A stretch of 22,367 nt of DNA from positions 1-22,367 of IMG/VR virus record IMGVR_UViG_3300002334_000306, one strand, 5' to 3'. The translations under genes were made by a program, and so were the position numbers. Of this stretch, positions 13,641 through 21,004 are shown in pieces (position 1 is the stretch's first letter; each line of letters opens with the position of its first letter). The notes below the pieces were generated by a model. That model saw only the letters and a list, made by a program, of their open reading frames with translations. It had not been told where the DNA came from and did not search any database. This stretch comes from a virus.

Positions 13641-13990
13641 GATTATTTTTATATAAGGGAGTACCCCCACCCCCTCCAAAATATTAATAAAAAATTAGGA
13701 ATGAATCTTAACTAATACACGCAGCATCCGTCCTCAAATTAACACAAAATTAACCATGTTTGTTGACCACATTTGTTAACCTTATTTATTAAGGTTAACG
13801 GGGGACCCAAGCGGGGGTACCCCCTGGGGTATGGTTAACGCGCCCCTCACTGTAAAACAAATGAATCAGTTTTTAAAGTTTCACTTCTCATGTAGCTACA
13901 GGGGGGGAGTACCCCTTTAAAAACGCCGACCCCTTACCTCTAAAATTAAATATTTTGCATAAAAATTGTTTGAGCCACTATATTAAAAAC
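13641..13990. other. Non-coding AT-rich region with GTTAAC and GTACCCC palindromes
   Basis: No gene is visible. GGGAGTACCCC occurs at 13657-13667 and 13905-13915, and GGGGGTACCCCC is a perfect 12-bp palindrome at 13813-13824. GTTAAC appears at 13775, 13794 and 13834. Confidence 0.6.
13775..13799. repeat. 25-bp GTTAAC palindrome, copy 3
   Basis: GTTAACCTTA, centre TTTAT, then TAAGGTTAAC. The arms are identical to copy 2 at 9095-9119; only the centre differs. Confidence 0.85.
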
Positions 13991-14019
13991 TTGACTTTTC
14001 GCTATGGTTAATGGACAAT
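13991..14019 (+). promoter_or_regulatory. Candidate promoter of the portal operon
   Basis: TTGACT (13991-13996), a 17-base spacer and GACAAT (14014-14019) match the sigma70 consensus at five and four of six. The spacer contains ATGGTTAAT, as in the terS promoter. The transcript would begin about 30 bases before the portal start codon. Confidence 0.55.
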
Positions 14020-14054
14020 TCGCCTAACTCATTCATAGACATGGATTCGCACAA

Positions 14055-15785
14055 ATGGCGCTATACTCACCCTCAGGCAACAAAAAAGCTAAAATTGAAG
14101 CACTCATCACGTCTTATCCGACTTGGGCCCATCCAGACGTGCACTACTACGAAGATGATTGGCGCATGATCCGCAATGCCTACGAAGGCGAGCGCGCAGT
14201 GAAAGAACGTGGTATCGAGCTTCTACCGGCAATGGCTGGCATGGATAGCGAGCAATACACCCTCTACAACGAGAACGCCACATACTTCAATATGGTCGCG
14301 CGTACCGTTGGAGCCTTATCGGGTACAATTTTTCGCAGAAATCCAGTAATCGACGATCTACCAAAGACATTTAAAGAAAAAATCAATGTAATCACCAAAA
14401 AAGGTCAGAGCCTGCGCTCCTTCACACAAGAAGTAGCTCGGGAGGTCCTTCAAATGGGACGTGTAGGCGTTTTGATTGATGCCAGCGATGGTGGAGACCC
14501 ATATCTCTGCATGTACGTTGCTGAATCAATCATCGACTGGGAATCTGAGGTGGTGAATGGACGAGAACAGCTGACAAAAGTCGTGTTGATGGAGATGGAA
14601 GAAATCGAAACTACTTCTGAAATCAATACGCGCACATATCAGGTGGTATTCCGCGTGTTGATGCTTTCAAACGGCACTTACAGGCAGGAAGTTTATCGCA
14701 CGCTCGCAGAAGGAGCCACATATCCAAATATCGACGGTGACCCTGATGAAGTGAAGGTCCCAACGAAACGAGGCGTGAAGTTTAAAAGAATTCCATTCAA
14801 AATCATCGGACCAACAGCCGGTCCATGGGATATGCAGCGCTCTCCGATGCTTGATATCGCAGCGATGAACATTTCCCACTACCGCTCATACGCTCAGCTG
14901 GAGCATGGGCGCTATTACACTGGCTTCCCTATATTTTGGGCGTCAAAAGCCTCTGCTGACCAAACAAACACATATGAACTGGGGCCTGACCGTGTTTGGG
15001 AGCTTCCATCCGGTGAAAAAGCTGGATTAATGGAATTTAATGGGCATGGACTGAAATTCTTGGAGAGTGCGATCCAAACGAAGCAAGGGCACATCGCCAG
15101 CCTCGGGGGACGCATGATTGGTGTGGAAGTGCAGGCAACGGCTGAATCTGACAACCAGGTCAACATGAAAGACCGGAACGAACAAGCCCTTCTATTCGAA
15201 GTGACTTTGAGCCTTGACGAAGCGTTCACTGACATCCTACGCCTCTGGGCTGAATGGGATAGCATGAACAAGACAGCGGCTATGAAGATTTCGATTGAAT
15301 TCAACAAAGACTTCATGCTAAAAGAGGTTGCCGCCCGGGAATTCCGTGCGATCCAAAGCATGTACGCCGATGGCATCCTTCCAATCGAAGTGCTCTTTGA
15401 TTACATGAAGAAAGCCGAAGTTATCCCTGACTGGCTGGAAATTGCCGAGTTTAAGAAACTTCTTAAATCAACCGCGTCCTTCCCGAACAACCCTGATGTT
15501 GATGCAAAAGCAAAAGGTTTCCCTGATGCCAAGTCACAGCAACAGGTAGAAGAAGCTGAAAAATCTCGCGAACATGAGACCGATGAAGCCAAGCTTGATC
15601 GCGAGGCGGAGGAAGAAAAAGCCAAAGAAGCGGCCAAAGAAGCGGAGAAAACCGCCGTAATCGCTGCAGCAAATGCGGAGAAAATGCAATTGACCAAAAG
15701 CCCGAACGACCCTAACTCCAATGATTCCGGGGTAAATCTACAGGGAAAACTCGTGAGAGATCAGCAAGATAAAAACCGGACATAA
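14055..15785 (+). CDS. Portal protein (DUF4055 type)
   Basis: The product is 576 residues. The N-terminal part (about 10-110) has the phrase order of DUF4055 portal proteins: a start region with DDWRMIRNAYEGERAVKERG, then YFNMVARTVGALSGTIFRRNP. A helix with QMGRVGVLIDASDGG follows at about 135-150. Residues 240-420 carry the clip and wing-type sequence IPFKIIGPTAGPWD...PMLDIAAMNISHYRS and GRMIGVEVQ. The last 90 residues are an Ala/Glu/Lys-rich coiled coil with a disordered tail. It forms the dodecameric ring at one capsid vertex through which the terminase pumps DNA. No typical ribosome site is visible before the ATG. Downstream a head-protein gene would be usual but is absent. Confidence 0.9.
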   Translation: MALYSPSGNKKAKIEALITSYPTWAHPDVHYYEDDWRMIRNAYEGERAVKERGIELLPAMAGMDSEQYTLYNENATYFNMVARTVGALSGTIFRRNPVIDDLPKTFKEKINVITKKGQSLRSFTQEVAREVLQMGRVGVLIDASDGGDPYLCMYVAESIIDWESEVVNGREQLTKVVLMEMEEIETTSEINTRTYQVVFRVLMLSNGTYRQEVYRTLAEGATYPNIDGDPDEVKVPTKRGVKFKRIPFKIIGPTAGPWDMQRSPMLDIAAMNISHYRSYAQLEHGRYYTGFPIFWASKASADQTNTYELGPDRVWELPSGEKAGLMEFNGHGLKFLESAIQTKQGHIASLGGRMIGVEVQATAESDNQVNMKDRNEQALLFEVTLSLDEAFTDILRLWAEWDSMNKTAAMKISIEFNKDFMLKEVAAREFRAIQSMYADGILPIEVLFDYMKKAEVIPDWLEIAEFKKLLKSTASFPNNPDVDAKAKGFPDAKSQQQVEEAEKSREHETDEAKLDREAEEEKAKEAAKEAEKTAVIAAANAEKMQLTKSPNDPNSNDSGVNLQGKLVRDQQDKNRT

Positions 15786-15802
15786 TACCGGACACCTTGG
15801 CT

Positions 15803-15883
15803 TGATTAAAGTCTACGAAATGCGCGAGAGGGAAACTGTAACCTCCACCTCCCGCGCGAAACGTGACCTTAGTCGAGCCTTTT
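15803..15883 (+). terminator. Possible structured terminator after the portal gene
   Basis: GATTAAAGTC and GACCTTAGTC (10 bp with one mismatch and one G-U pair) enclose a second stem, GCGCG/CGCGC with GG/CC. TTTTTCTTTT follows after five bases. It precedes the next promoter, so a terminator is reasonable. Confidence 0.45.
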
Positions 15884-15897
15884 TCTTTTAAATTGTA

Positions 15898-15926
15898 TTG
15901 ACACATCTGACACAATATCCTACATA
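15898..15926 (+). promoter_or_regulatory. Candidate promoter before the 39-aa and 895-aa genes
   Basis: TTGACA (15898-15903) is a perfect -35; after 17 bases comes TACATA (15921-15926), a weak -10. TTGACAC and GACACAA flank four bases inside it, forming a partly symmetric site like the TGACAC repeats at 4951-5018. Confidence 0.5.
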
Positions 15927-15958
15927 GGGTCCAATGAACGTTTTCCTATGGAGCCACA

Positions 15959-16078
15959 ATGACGCCACAACATGATCGACCACCTGAGAGCCCTTGGTAT
16001 TTTCTATTTAAGGGACTGTTGGCTTTTACTATAATTGCCGTAGCCGCACACTTCCTTTCTGCACGAGGCGTAATCTGA
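15959..16078 (+). CDS. Tiny membrane protein (39 aa)
   Basis: An ATG with a GGAG site 6 bases upstream opens a 39-codon frame: MTPQHDRPPESPWYFLFKG, then a hydrophobic helix LLAFTIIAVAAHFL, ending SARGVI. One membrane pass is expected with the N terminus in the cytoplasm. The TGA stop overlaps the next start (TGATG), the coupling style used all through this phage. This strongly supports a real gene despite its size. The function is unknown; small phage membrane proteins of this kind include lysis and exclusion factors. Confidence 0.7.
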   Translation: MTPQHDRPPESPWYFLFKGLLAFTIIAVAAHFLSARGVI

Positions 16079-18765
16079 TGGCGCTGCTCCCACCACATCT
16101 ATGGCATATTTACATGCCCTCAATTCTCGAACAGATGAAAACCCAAAGCGTATTGACGCCGTTTGCCGAGAACTCTCTGTACAAATACGTTATGCATAGG
16201 CGAGACGAATTTCCTTCCATTTACATCAACGCACCTGAGTCGAAAGAAGGTAAAGACATGAATCACATTATCAACAAATACCTCAACATCATTTCGCCAA
16301 AACGTAATCCGCTTACAATGGTAACGGCAAAACAGAAGGCAATGTATGCAACAAAAATGATGACAGATATCTATTTGATTATGCGCCAACTGACGCCGAA
16401 TGCTGAAAATCTCTCTTTGGGTGAATTTGCCGCTCGTTGGTTTACTGGATCAAGAGCCTACAATCACCTATTGGAAAATATCCAACCGTTTACCGGGCCT
16501 AAACAACAGGAAATGTTTCTGACGCGCTTCGTCGATCAGGTAATTGCCGACCTGCGAAACAATAACGATCTCGCCGATCTCGATAACTGGGACCAAGCAC
16601 TCGATCTGCTTGAAGACCTCGAAGCTTTTGCAGCGGATGATATTGATCCAATGGGCTTTGAAATCCTGGCACAAATCTGGCAGATCAAAAAAGCACTCAC
16701 TCCATACGAACCACACTTTGGCCTTCACCCAGCAGACGGTAAAGACTGGGAAAAATTTGTCGCCAGTGATCTCTATGACAAAGCCGGTGTACTCGGATAC
16801 GGCGAGTTCGAAGTTGATGGTGAAAAGAGCATGTACTTCTACGGCTTCCAAACTATGCAGGACTTATTCGACGCCGGTGGCACAGTTGCCCGAACTGAAT
16901 TGAAAAGCAAAAGCAACTTGAATTTTGATGAGCCGAGCAAAGGCTTCTCTTCCGACCAGCGTCATGCAATTGAAATGTTCGCTGACTATTTCCCACAACA
17001 TGTTCTCGATTGCGGCTGGTTCTTTGATGCGAAGAAGGCGAAAAATCCTTGCCTTGATATCGATGCATCTCTGCTGTGTGGATGGATGTTTGATTGGCAG
17101 AAACCTTCTATCGATCCAAGCGAATACAAAACAGTCTCACTACTTGATATTGAACTCCCACCAATCAAATGTCTCTCCGACATAGTTGGATCGTCAGTGA
17201 GTTGTACGTTAGAAGAGGCACTAAGGACTGATCCGTCCAGGTGTGCGATATTTTCATCTGTTACGCCCGATCTGATTTTCGAACTGACCATTGAGACAAA
17301 ATGTGGCGTCACAGTTTCGTGCCCTATCACTGCCGAGCAGTTTCGTGCTTATAATGAAGACTCAGATGCTTGGCTAACAAAGATGCTAAACATAAAACCG
17401 ACTAAGCTTGAGGTCGGACACTTCTGCGCCGGAGAGATGGATTATGTGCGTGAAGGCATCAGCTGGAACGCTGTTACATTTCCAGATTTTGCGCGCTACC
17501 CTAAGCCAATGAAAAATTTCTCGCAGCAGACACTCAATAGTGATATGGCGACTTGCTGCCTATCTGCCGAAGAAGCCGAGCGCCAGCGGAGCGATCCTAA
17601 TTGGCCTCAGGAACTCTTCACCGAGATGTATGAAGGATTCGTCGCCGACCACGCCCGGCAGATTATTGACGCAATGATCAGCGATAAAACATGCACCACA
17701 ATCCTATCTGACAAAACCTACCAGTTTCTGGACAGCAAAGGAAACTGGCTGGAGGGCATCCGCCCACACGTAACCATCACCGATGAAGTCAAATCAATCA
17801 AAGTTGGTCTGGGCAAAGAAGGCGGTGGCGGCGACCTCTATGAACTGCGCCAAGAACTGATCGACTCCATCAATGAGACGCTGCAGAAAACTATGGCAGC
17901 AGACATTGATGCTGATGATGCAGAGGTATGGGTGACCAAATCAGTAATCAAAAGCAAGATTTTGGGTAATATTACAGTGAAGGATTATCACGACACCCAA
18001 GATGATGCTTTGGGTTTTGCACGATCAATTACGCAAAATGGTTATGACCTTGAACAGCAAGAAGTTGTTGAAATTGATGTCACACCAGCAAGCGAGAAAT
18101 ATGCAGGATTCTGCATGACGTTTATTGAGCCGGTCGAAACTGGTCAAGTAGGCATCAGTGATAAATCAAAATCAGCTGCTCTGGATAAAGAAACTGAATT
18201 TTTTCTAAAAAAGGGAGACTCGACTGTCCGGGCTCTCGTTGATACTGGCGGAGATGAACCAAAAGATTATCTGCGCTCCTTCGAAACGCGCGAGCAAGCA
18301 GACAATTTTGCACATGGCATCATCGACAATGGCTGGATGGTCGGTGAATATATCAATGGACCTGACAACAATGTCGGTGAAGACTACTGCCGTGTTTGTT
18401 CGGTGCATGTTAGATATGGCGATGCGCCAGACACTTTCGAAATCACTGGAAAGATCGAAGTTTACTTCGGTGGCATTGATGATGGCTGGCATAAGGTCAA
18501 AACATTCATCAGCGGTGGCGAAGACAAAGTGTTCACCGATCTGTTTCGCATCGATGCTGCTGCCATGGATCATGTTGAACATATTCTTGAATGTGGGTAC
18601 ATCGACGTTGAAGATGATGTCGATACCTTTTATCCAAAACACACCGTGCAGAAAATTGAACTGCATACTCCCGGCGACGAATCTGCCCTGTACAACGAAT
18701 GGGTATTCGACTTCGAAACATTTGACGCCAATGGCGTCCCAACAATCACAGCAAGGAAAGTTTAA
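16078..18765 (+). CDS. Large unknown protein (895 aa) with C-terminal repeats
   Basis: The second longest product type for phages, yet no family is recognised. The N-terminal third is helical. The middle (about 220-560) is mixed alpha/beta with nine or more cysteines but no regular zinc motif. The last 280 residues contain three related units of 55-75 residues, each a beta strand, a helix and a final strand: TQDDALGFARSITQNGYD (near 640), TREQADNFAHGIIDNGWM (near 737), DAAAMDHVEHILECGYID (near 826). The common phrase is A-x-x-F/V-x-x-x-I-x-x-x-G-Y/W. The signature residues of RNA polymerases, nucleases or lysozymes are not seen. It is coupled to the 39-aa gene and to the DNA ligase (TAATG). 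A DNA-metabolism or virion role is equally possible. Confidence 0.85.
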   Translation: MALLPPHLWHIYMPSILEQMKTQSVLTPFAENSLYKYVMHRRDEFPSIYINAPESKEGKDMNHIINKYLNIISPKRNPLTMVTAKQKAMYATKMMTDIYLIMRQLTPNAENLSLGEFAARWFTGSRAYNHLLENIQPFTGPKQQEMFLTRFVDQVIADLRNNNDLADLDNWDQALDLLEDLEAFAADDIDPMGFEILAQIWQIKKALTPYEPHFGLHPADGKDWEKFVASDLYDKAGVLGYGEFEVDGEKSMYFYGFQTMQDLFDAGGTVARTELKSKSNLNFDEPSKGFSSDQRHAIEMFADYFPQHVLDCGWFFDAKKAKNPCLDIDASLLCGWMFDWQKPSIDPSEYKTVSLLDIELPPIKCLSDIVGSSVSCTLEEALRTDPSRCAIFSSVTPDLIFELTIETKCGVTVSCPITAEQFRAYNEDSDAWLTKMLNIKPTKLEVGHFCAGEMDYVREGISWNAVTFPDFARYPKPMKNFSQQTLNSDMATCCLSAEEAERQRSDPNWPQELFTEMYEGFVADHARQIIDAMISDKTCTTILSDKTYQFLDSKGNWLEGIRPHVTITDEVKSIKVGLGKEGGGGDLYELRQELIDSINETLQKTMAADIDADDAEVWVTKSVIKSKILGNITVKDYHDTQDDALGFARSITQNGYDLEQQEVVEIDVTPASEKYAGFCMTFIEPVETGQVGISDKSKSAALDKETEFFLKKGDSTVRALVDTGGDEPKDYLRSFETREQADNFAHGIIDNGWMVGEYINGPDNNVGEDYCRVCSVHVRYGDAPDTFEITGKIEVYFGGIDDGWHKVKTFISGGEDKVFTDLFRIDAAAMDHVEHILECGYIDVEDDVDTFYPKHTVQKIELHTPGDESALYNEWVFDFETFDANGVPTITARKV

Positions 18766-19985
18766 TGTCACAGCACGAAGGTAAACTCCTATACAAGCGC
18801 GACACCAAGGGCAAGACCCGCATCTGGCTCATGGAAATTCGCGCCGATGGCAAAGCCCACCGCACCGTATCCGGTCTGGCAGATGGCAAGCAAATCACAA
18901 CCGGTTGGACTGAATGCGAGCCGAAGAATGTCGGCAAAGCAAACGCCACGACTGAGGTCACGCAAACCGCTGCCGAAGTTGATGCCAAGTACGAAGTCAA
19001 CCTCGATAAAGGTTACGTCTGGGATGAGAACGATCTCGATACTGTGACGATCTTCAAACCGATGCTGGCGCAGAAGTATTCTGACTTTGTGAAGAATCCG
19101 AAGAAGACTTTGGATTTTGAAGCTGGGGTATTCTCTCAACCGAAACTCGATGGTATTCGTTGTATCGCAAAGATGGTTGATGGCGAAGTCACCCTTTGGA
19201 CACGCACCGGCAAAGCACTGGTCGGTGTTCCGCATATTGCTGAATCTCTAAAACCTCTGTTCAAAACATCTGAAATGGTATTGGATGGTGAGCTATACAA
19301 TCACGAACTGAAAGATGACTTCAATCAAATCACATCAATGGTTAAAAAATTGAAGCCAACCGAAGACGATCTGGCAAAATCAAAAGCGCTGGTTCAGTAT
19401 CACATTTATGATATCTTCACACCGGTAGCTCCAGATGTGGGTACCTATACTCGCGTTATGAGCATTGGTATTATGATGGATACAGTATTCGGAAAAGGGT
19501 TACCACATCCACATATCAAACAGGTTGTAACAAAGCAGATGCGCCGTGAGTCCGATATTGACGCCGCGTACATCACATACCTCGACGCAGGTTACGAAGG
19601 ACAGATGGTTCGTACTAATATGCCATATGCAAATACCCGCTCTTGGTCACTAATGAAGCGTAAGGAATTCATCGACGGTGAGTTCATCTTAGTTGGATTT
19701 GAAGAAGGTAAAGGTAACTGGGCTGGACATGCGAAGCGCGTGCTCTTCACGATGGACCCTGATCTGTATTTCGACGAAAAATTGAAAGGTTTTGATGGTG
19801 AAGGCAACTTGACTGTCTTCAAAGGAGGCGTTGTTGGTAGCATGCCAGTCTGCAAGGACCTTCTGGAAAATGCAGACGATTACATCGGCGGCGAGATCAC
19901 CGTCAATTACTTCCACCCAACCCCAGATGGAATGCCCCGGTTTCCGCGCGGCACCAAATTCCACAAAGGAAAGAGAGACGACTGA
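18765..19985 (+). CDS. ATP-dependent DNA ligase
   Basis: The product is 406 residues. Residues 1-84 are an N-terminal WGR-like domain (LYKRDTKGKTRIWLMEI...GKQITTGW...KNVGKANATT). The nucleotidyltransferase core follows: motif I QPKLDGIRC with the adenylated Lys127, WTRTGK, motif LDGELYNH (near 173), YHIYDIF, motif IV GYEGQMVRT (Glu278) and motif V SLMKRKEF (Lys298, Lys300). The C-terminal OB fold includes VGFEEGKGNWAGHAKRVLF and ends basic. It seals nicks with ATP during phage replication and repair. It starts on the last base of the preceding stop codon and its own TGA overlaps the next ATG. All motifs are intact, so it should be active. Confidence 0.95.
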   Translation: MSQHEGKLLYKRDTKGKTRIWLMEIRADGKAHRTVSGLADGKQITTGWTECEPKNVGKANATTEVTQTAAEVDAKYEVNLDKGYVWDENDLDTVTIFKPMLAQKYSDFVKNPKKTLDFEAGVFSQPKLDGIRCIAKMVDGEVTLWTRTGKALVGVPHIAESLKPLFKTSEMVLDGELYNHELKDDFNQITSMVKKLKPTEDDLAKSKALVQYHIYDIFTPVAPDVGTYTRVMSIGIMMDTVFGKGLPHPHIKQVVTKQMRRESDIDAAYITYLDAGYEGQMVRTNMPYANTRSWSLMKRKEFIDGEFILVGFEEGKGNWAGHAKRVLFTMDPDLYFDEKLKGFDGEGNLTVFKGGVVGSMPVCKDLLENADDYIGGEITVNYFHPTPDGMPRFPRGTKFHKGKRDD

Positions 19986-20140
19986 TGGATATTGCAAATC
20001 AAATCGTAGCCGGAATCGAACTGATGAATTCGCAGGTACACATTGCAGTTCAAGATGGTCTTACCCTCTCTGCGATATCAACCGGTGCTATATTGATTGC
20101 GTTCGCCGTAATCCTGCGCCAGTCGCGCAGCCGCATATGA
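19985..20140 (+). CDS. Small membrane protein (51 aa)
   Basis: The ATG overlaps the ligase stop (TGATG) and opens 51 codons. Residues 1-28 are amphipathic (MDIANQIVAGIELMNSQVHIA), then one hydrophobic helix (TLSAISTGAILIAFAVIL) and a basic end (RQSRSRI), which predicts a single pass with the C terminus in the cytoplasm. Its size and topology are compatible with a pinholin-type or other small phage membrane protein, but nothing proves that. Coupling to the ligase and to the next gene supports expression. Confidence 0.65.
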   Translation: MDIANQIVAGIELMNSQVHIAVQDGLTLSAISTGAILIAFAVILRQSRSRI

Positions 20141-20283
20141 TCTGGATTTGGTTCAGACGCGGTGCCACGAGTTGGGAAGCGCAATTTGGGCGTGTGTGCA
20201 TTTGGATTCCTCGTTGGGAATACTGGTGGTACGGATGTCGTCCAAGAATTAAAATTACAGACAAAGATGGGAATCTCTCATGA
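20137..20283 (+). CDS. Trp-rich tiny protein (48 aa)
   Basis: The ATG forms an ATGA overlap with the previous stop, and its own TGA forms the same overlap with the next start. The product begins MIWIWFRRGATSW and contains CIWIPRWEYWWYGCRP, giving seven Trp in 48 residues plus two cysteines and a basic tail. This is too polar for a membrane helix; it could be a compact beta protein or peripheral membrane peptide. Two four-base overlaps with neighbours make a real gene likely. The function is unknown. Confidence 0.65.
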   Translation: MIWIWFRRGATSWEAQFGRVCIWIPRWEYWWYGCRPRIKITDKDGNLS

Positions 20284-20627
20284 GACCAATTGAATTTAAA
20301 CAAGCCAACCGAAAAATTATCGGTGCCGTACTTCCAAATTCGGAAGACCCAAAAGATTATGGTGATCTGCATGTGTTCTTCGATAATGTCAGTGGCACCA
20401 CAACATCACTATGGAAACCGGAAACCGAAGACATTAAAGCAATCCTTGAAGGTGGGGCAATCGCATTCCGCATGCAGACACCAGGCGGACAACATCCACC
20501 AGTCGCAATCATGACTGCTGTCATCAATGAAGAAATCTCTGTCAGAGATGATTCGGATGAAGAGCCGGAAAGCAATATTATCAAACCAGCCAAGAAGAAA
20601 ATACATGTCCCTAAAAAATCTGGCTGA
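20280..20627 (+). CDS. Unknown phage protein (115 aa)
   Basis: The product is 115 residues. The N-terminal 85 residues are a compact beta-rich domain with the phrases FKQANRKIIGAVLPNSEDPKD, SLWKPETEDIKAILEGGAIAFRM and HPPVAIMTAV. The combination W-K-P-x-x-E-(D/E)-(I/L), G-G and H-P-P-V is found in many uncharacterised small tailed-phage proteins. The final 30 residues are acidic then Lys-rich and probably disordered. It overlaps the 48-aa gene by four bases. There is no known function. Confidence 0.75.
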   Translation: MRPIEFKQANRKIIGAVLPNSEDPKDYGDLHVFFDNVSGTTTSLWKPETEDIKAILEGGAIAFRMQTPGGQHPPVAIMTAVINEEISVRDDSDEEPESNIIKPAKKKIHVPKKSG

Positions 20628-20967
20628 TAATATCAGCATAAATTGGTCCAAGCAGGTCATGACGATCCGCGCGCCGATGTGTCTTCGTGACGTACAAATT
20701 GCCATGAAGAATTCCATGTTCTCTCGCACAAAACTGAGAGTAGTAATTTTGAATCACAGTTTTGATTATCTTGAGCAGCGGCGGGGCGCGCCTACAATGC
20801 CCCGGCTGGTACTGGACGTTGGCTGGAAAATAATCGGTGCGGATTACATCACCGATGCCAAGCACACCATCAATTGGTACGACGACGATACGGGTGAAAC
20901 TATCTGCCAGCATGTCTTCGAACGCATCCCTTTGGGATTGAGAAAACCAATAAAAATTGAAAATTAG
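20605..20967 (+). CDS. Unknown phage protein (120 aa)
   Basis: I place the start at 20605 (MSLKNLADNISINW), about 8 bases after a purine-rich AAGAAG stretch and overlapping the previous gene by 23 bases. An ATG at 20659 (MTIRAPMC) is an alternative; a longer frame to 20527 is unlikely. The sequence holds short beta strands and a central segment VILNHSFDYLEQRRGAPTMPRLVLDVGWKIIG, then YDDDTGETICQHVF. There is one Cys pair and no membrane segment. It is the last gene before the structured RNA region, whose promoter begins three bases after the stop. Confidence 0.7.
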   Translation: MSLKNLADNISINWSKQVMTIRAPMCLRDVQIAMKNSMFSRTKLRVVILNHSFDYLEQRRGAPTMPRLVLDVGWKIIGADYITDAKHTINWYDDDTGETICQHVFERIPLGLRKPIKIEN

Positions 20968-20969
20968 TG

Positions 20970-20998
20970 TTGACTCCCTGATTTCCTTCACGTATAAC
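20970..20998 (+). promoter_or_regulatory. Consensus promoter of the giant structured RNA
   Basis: TTGACT (20970-20975), a spacer of exactly 17 bases, and TATAAC (20993-20998): five of six matches in both boxes, the best promoter in the window. It starts three bases after the upstream stop codon and points into the region without genes; initiation is expected near 21005. Confidence 0.8.
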
Positions 20999-21004
20999 GG
21001 ATAA

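Noticed and set aside
18205-18784. Long frames of 181-188 codons on both strands inside the end of the 895-aa gene
   Set aside because: They are shadows: the coding frame of the 895-aa protein continues through this region with normal composition and couples to the ligase.
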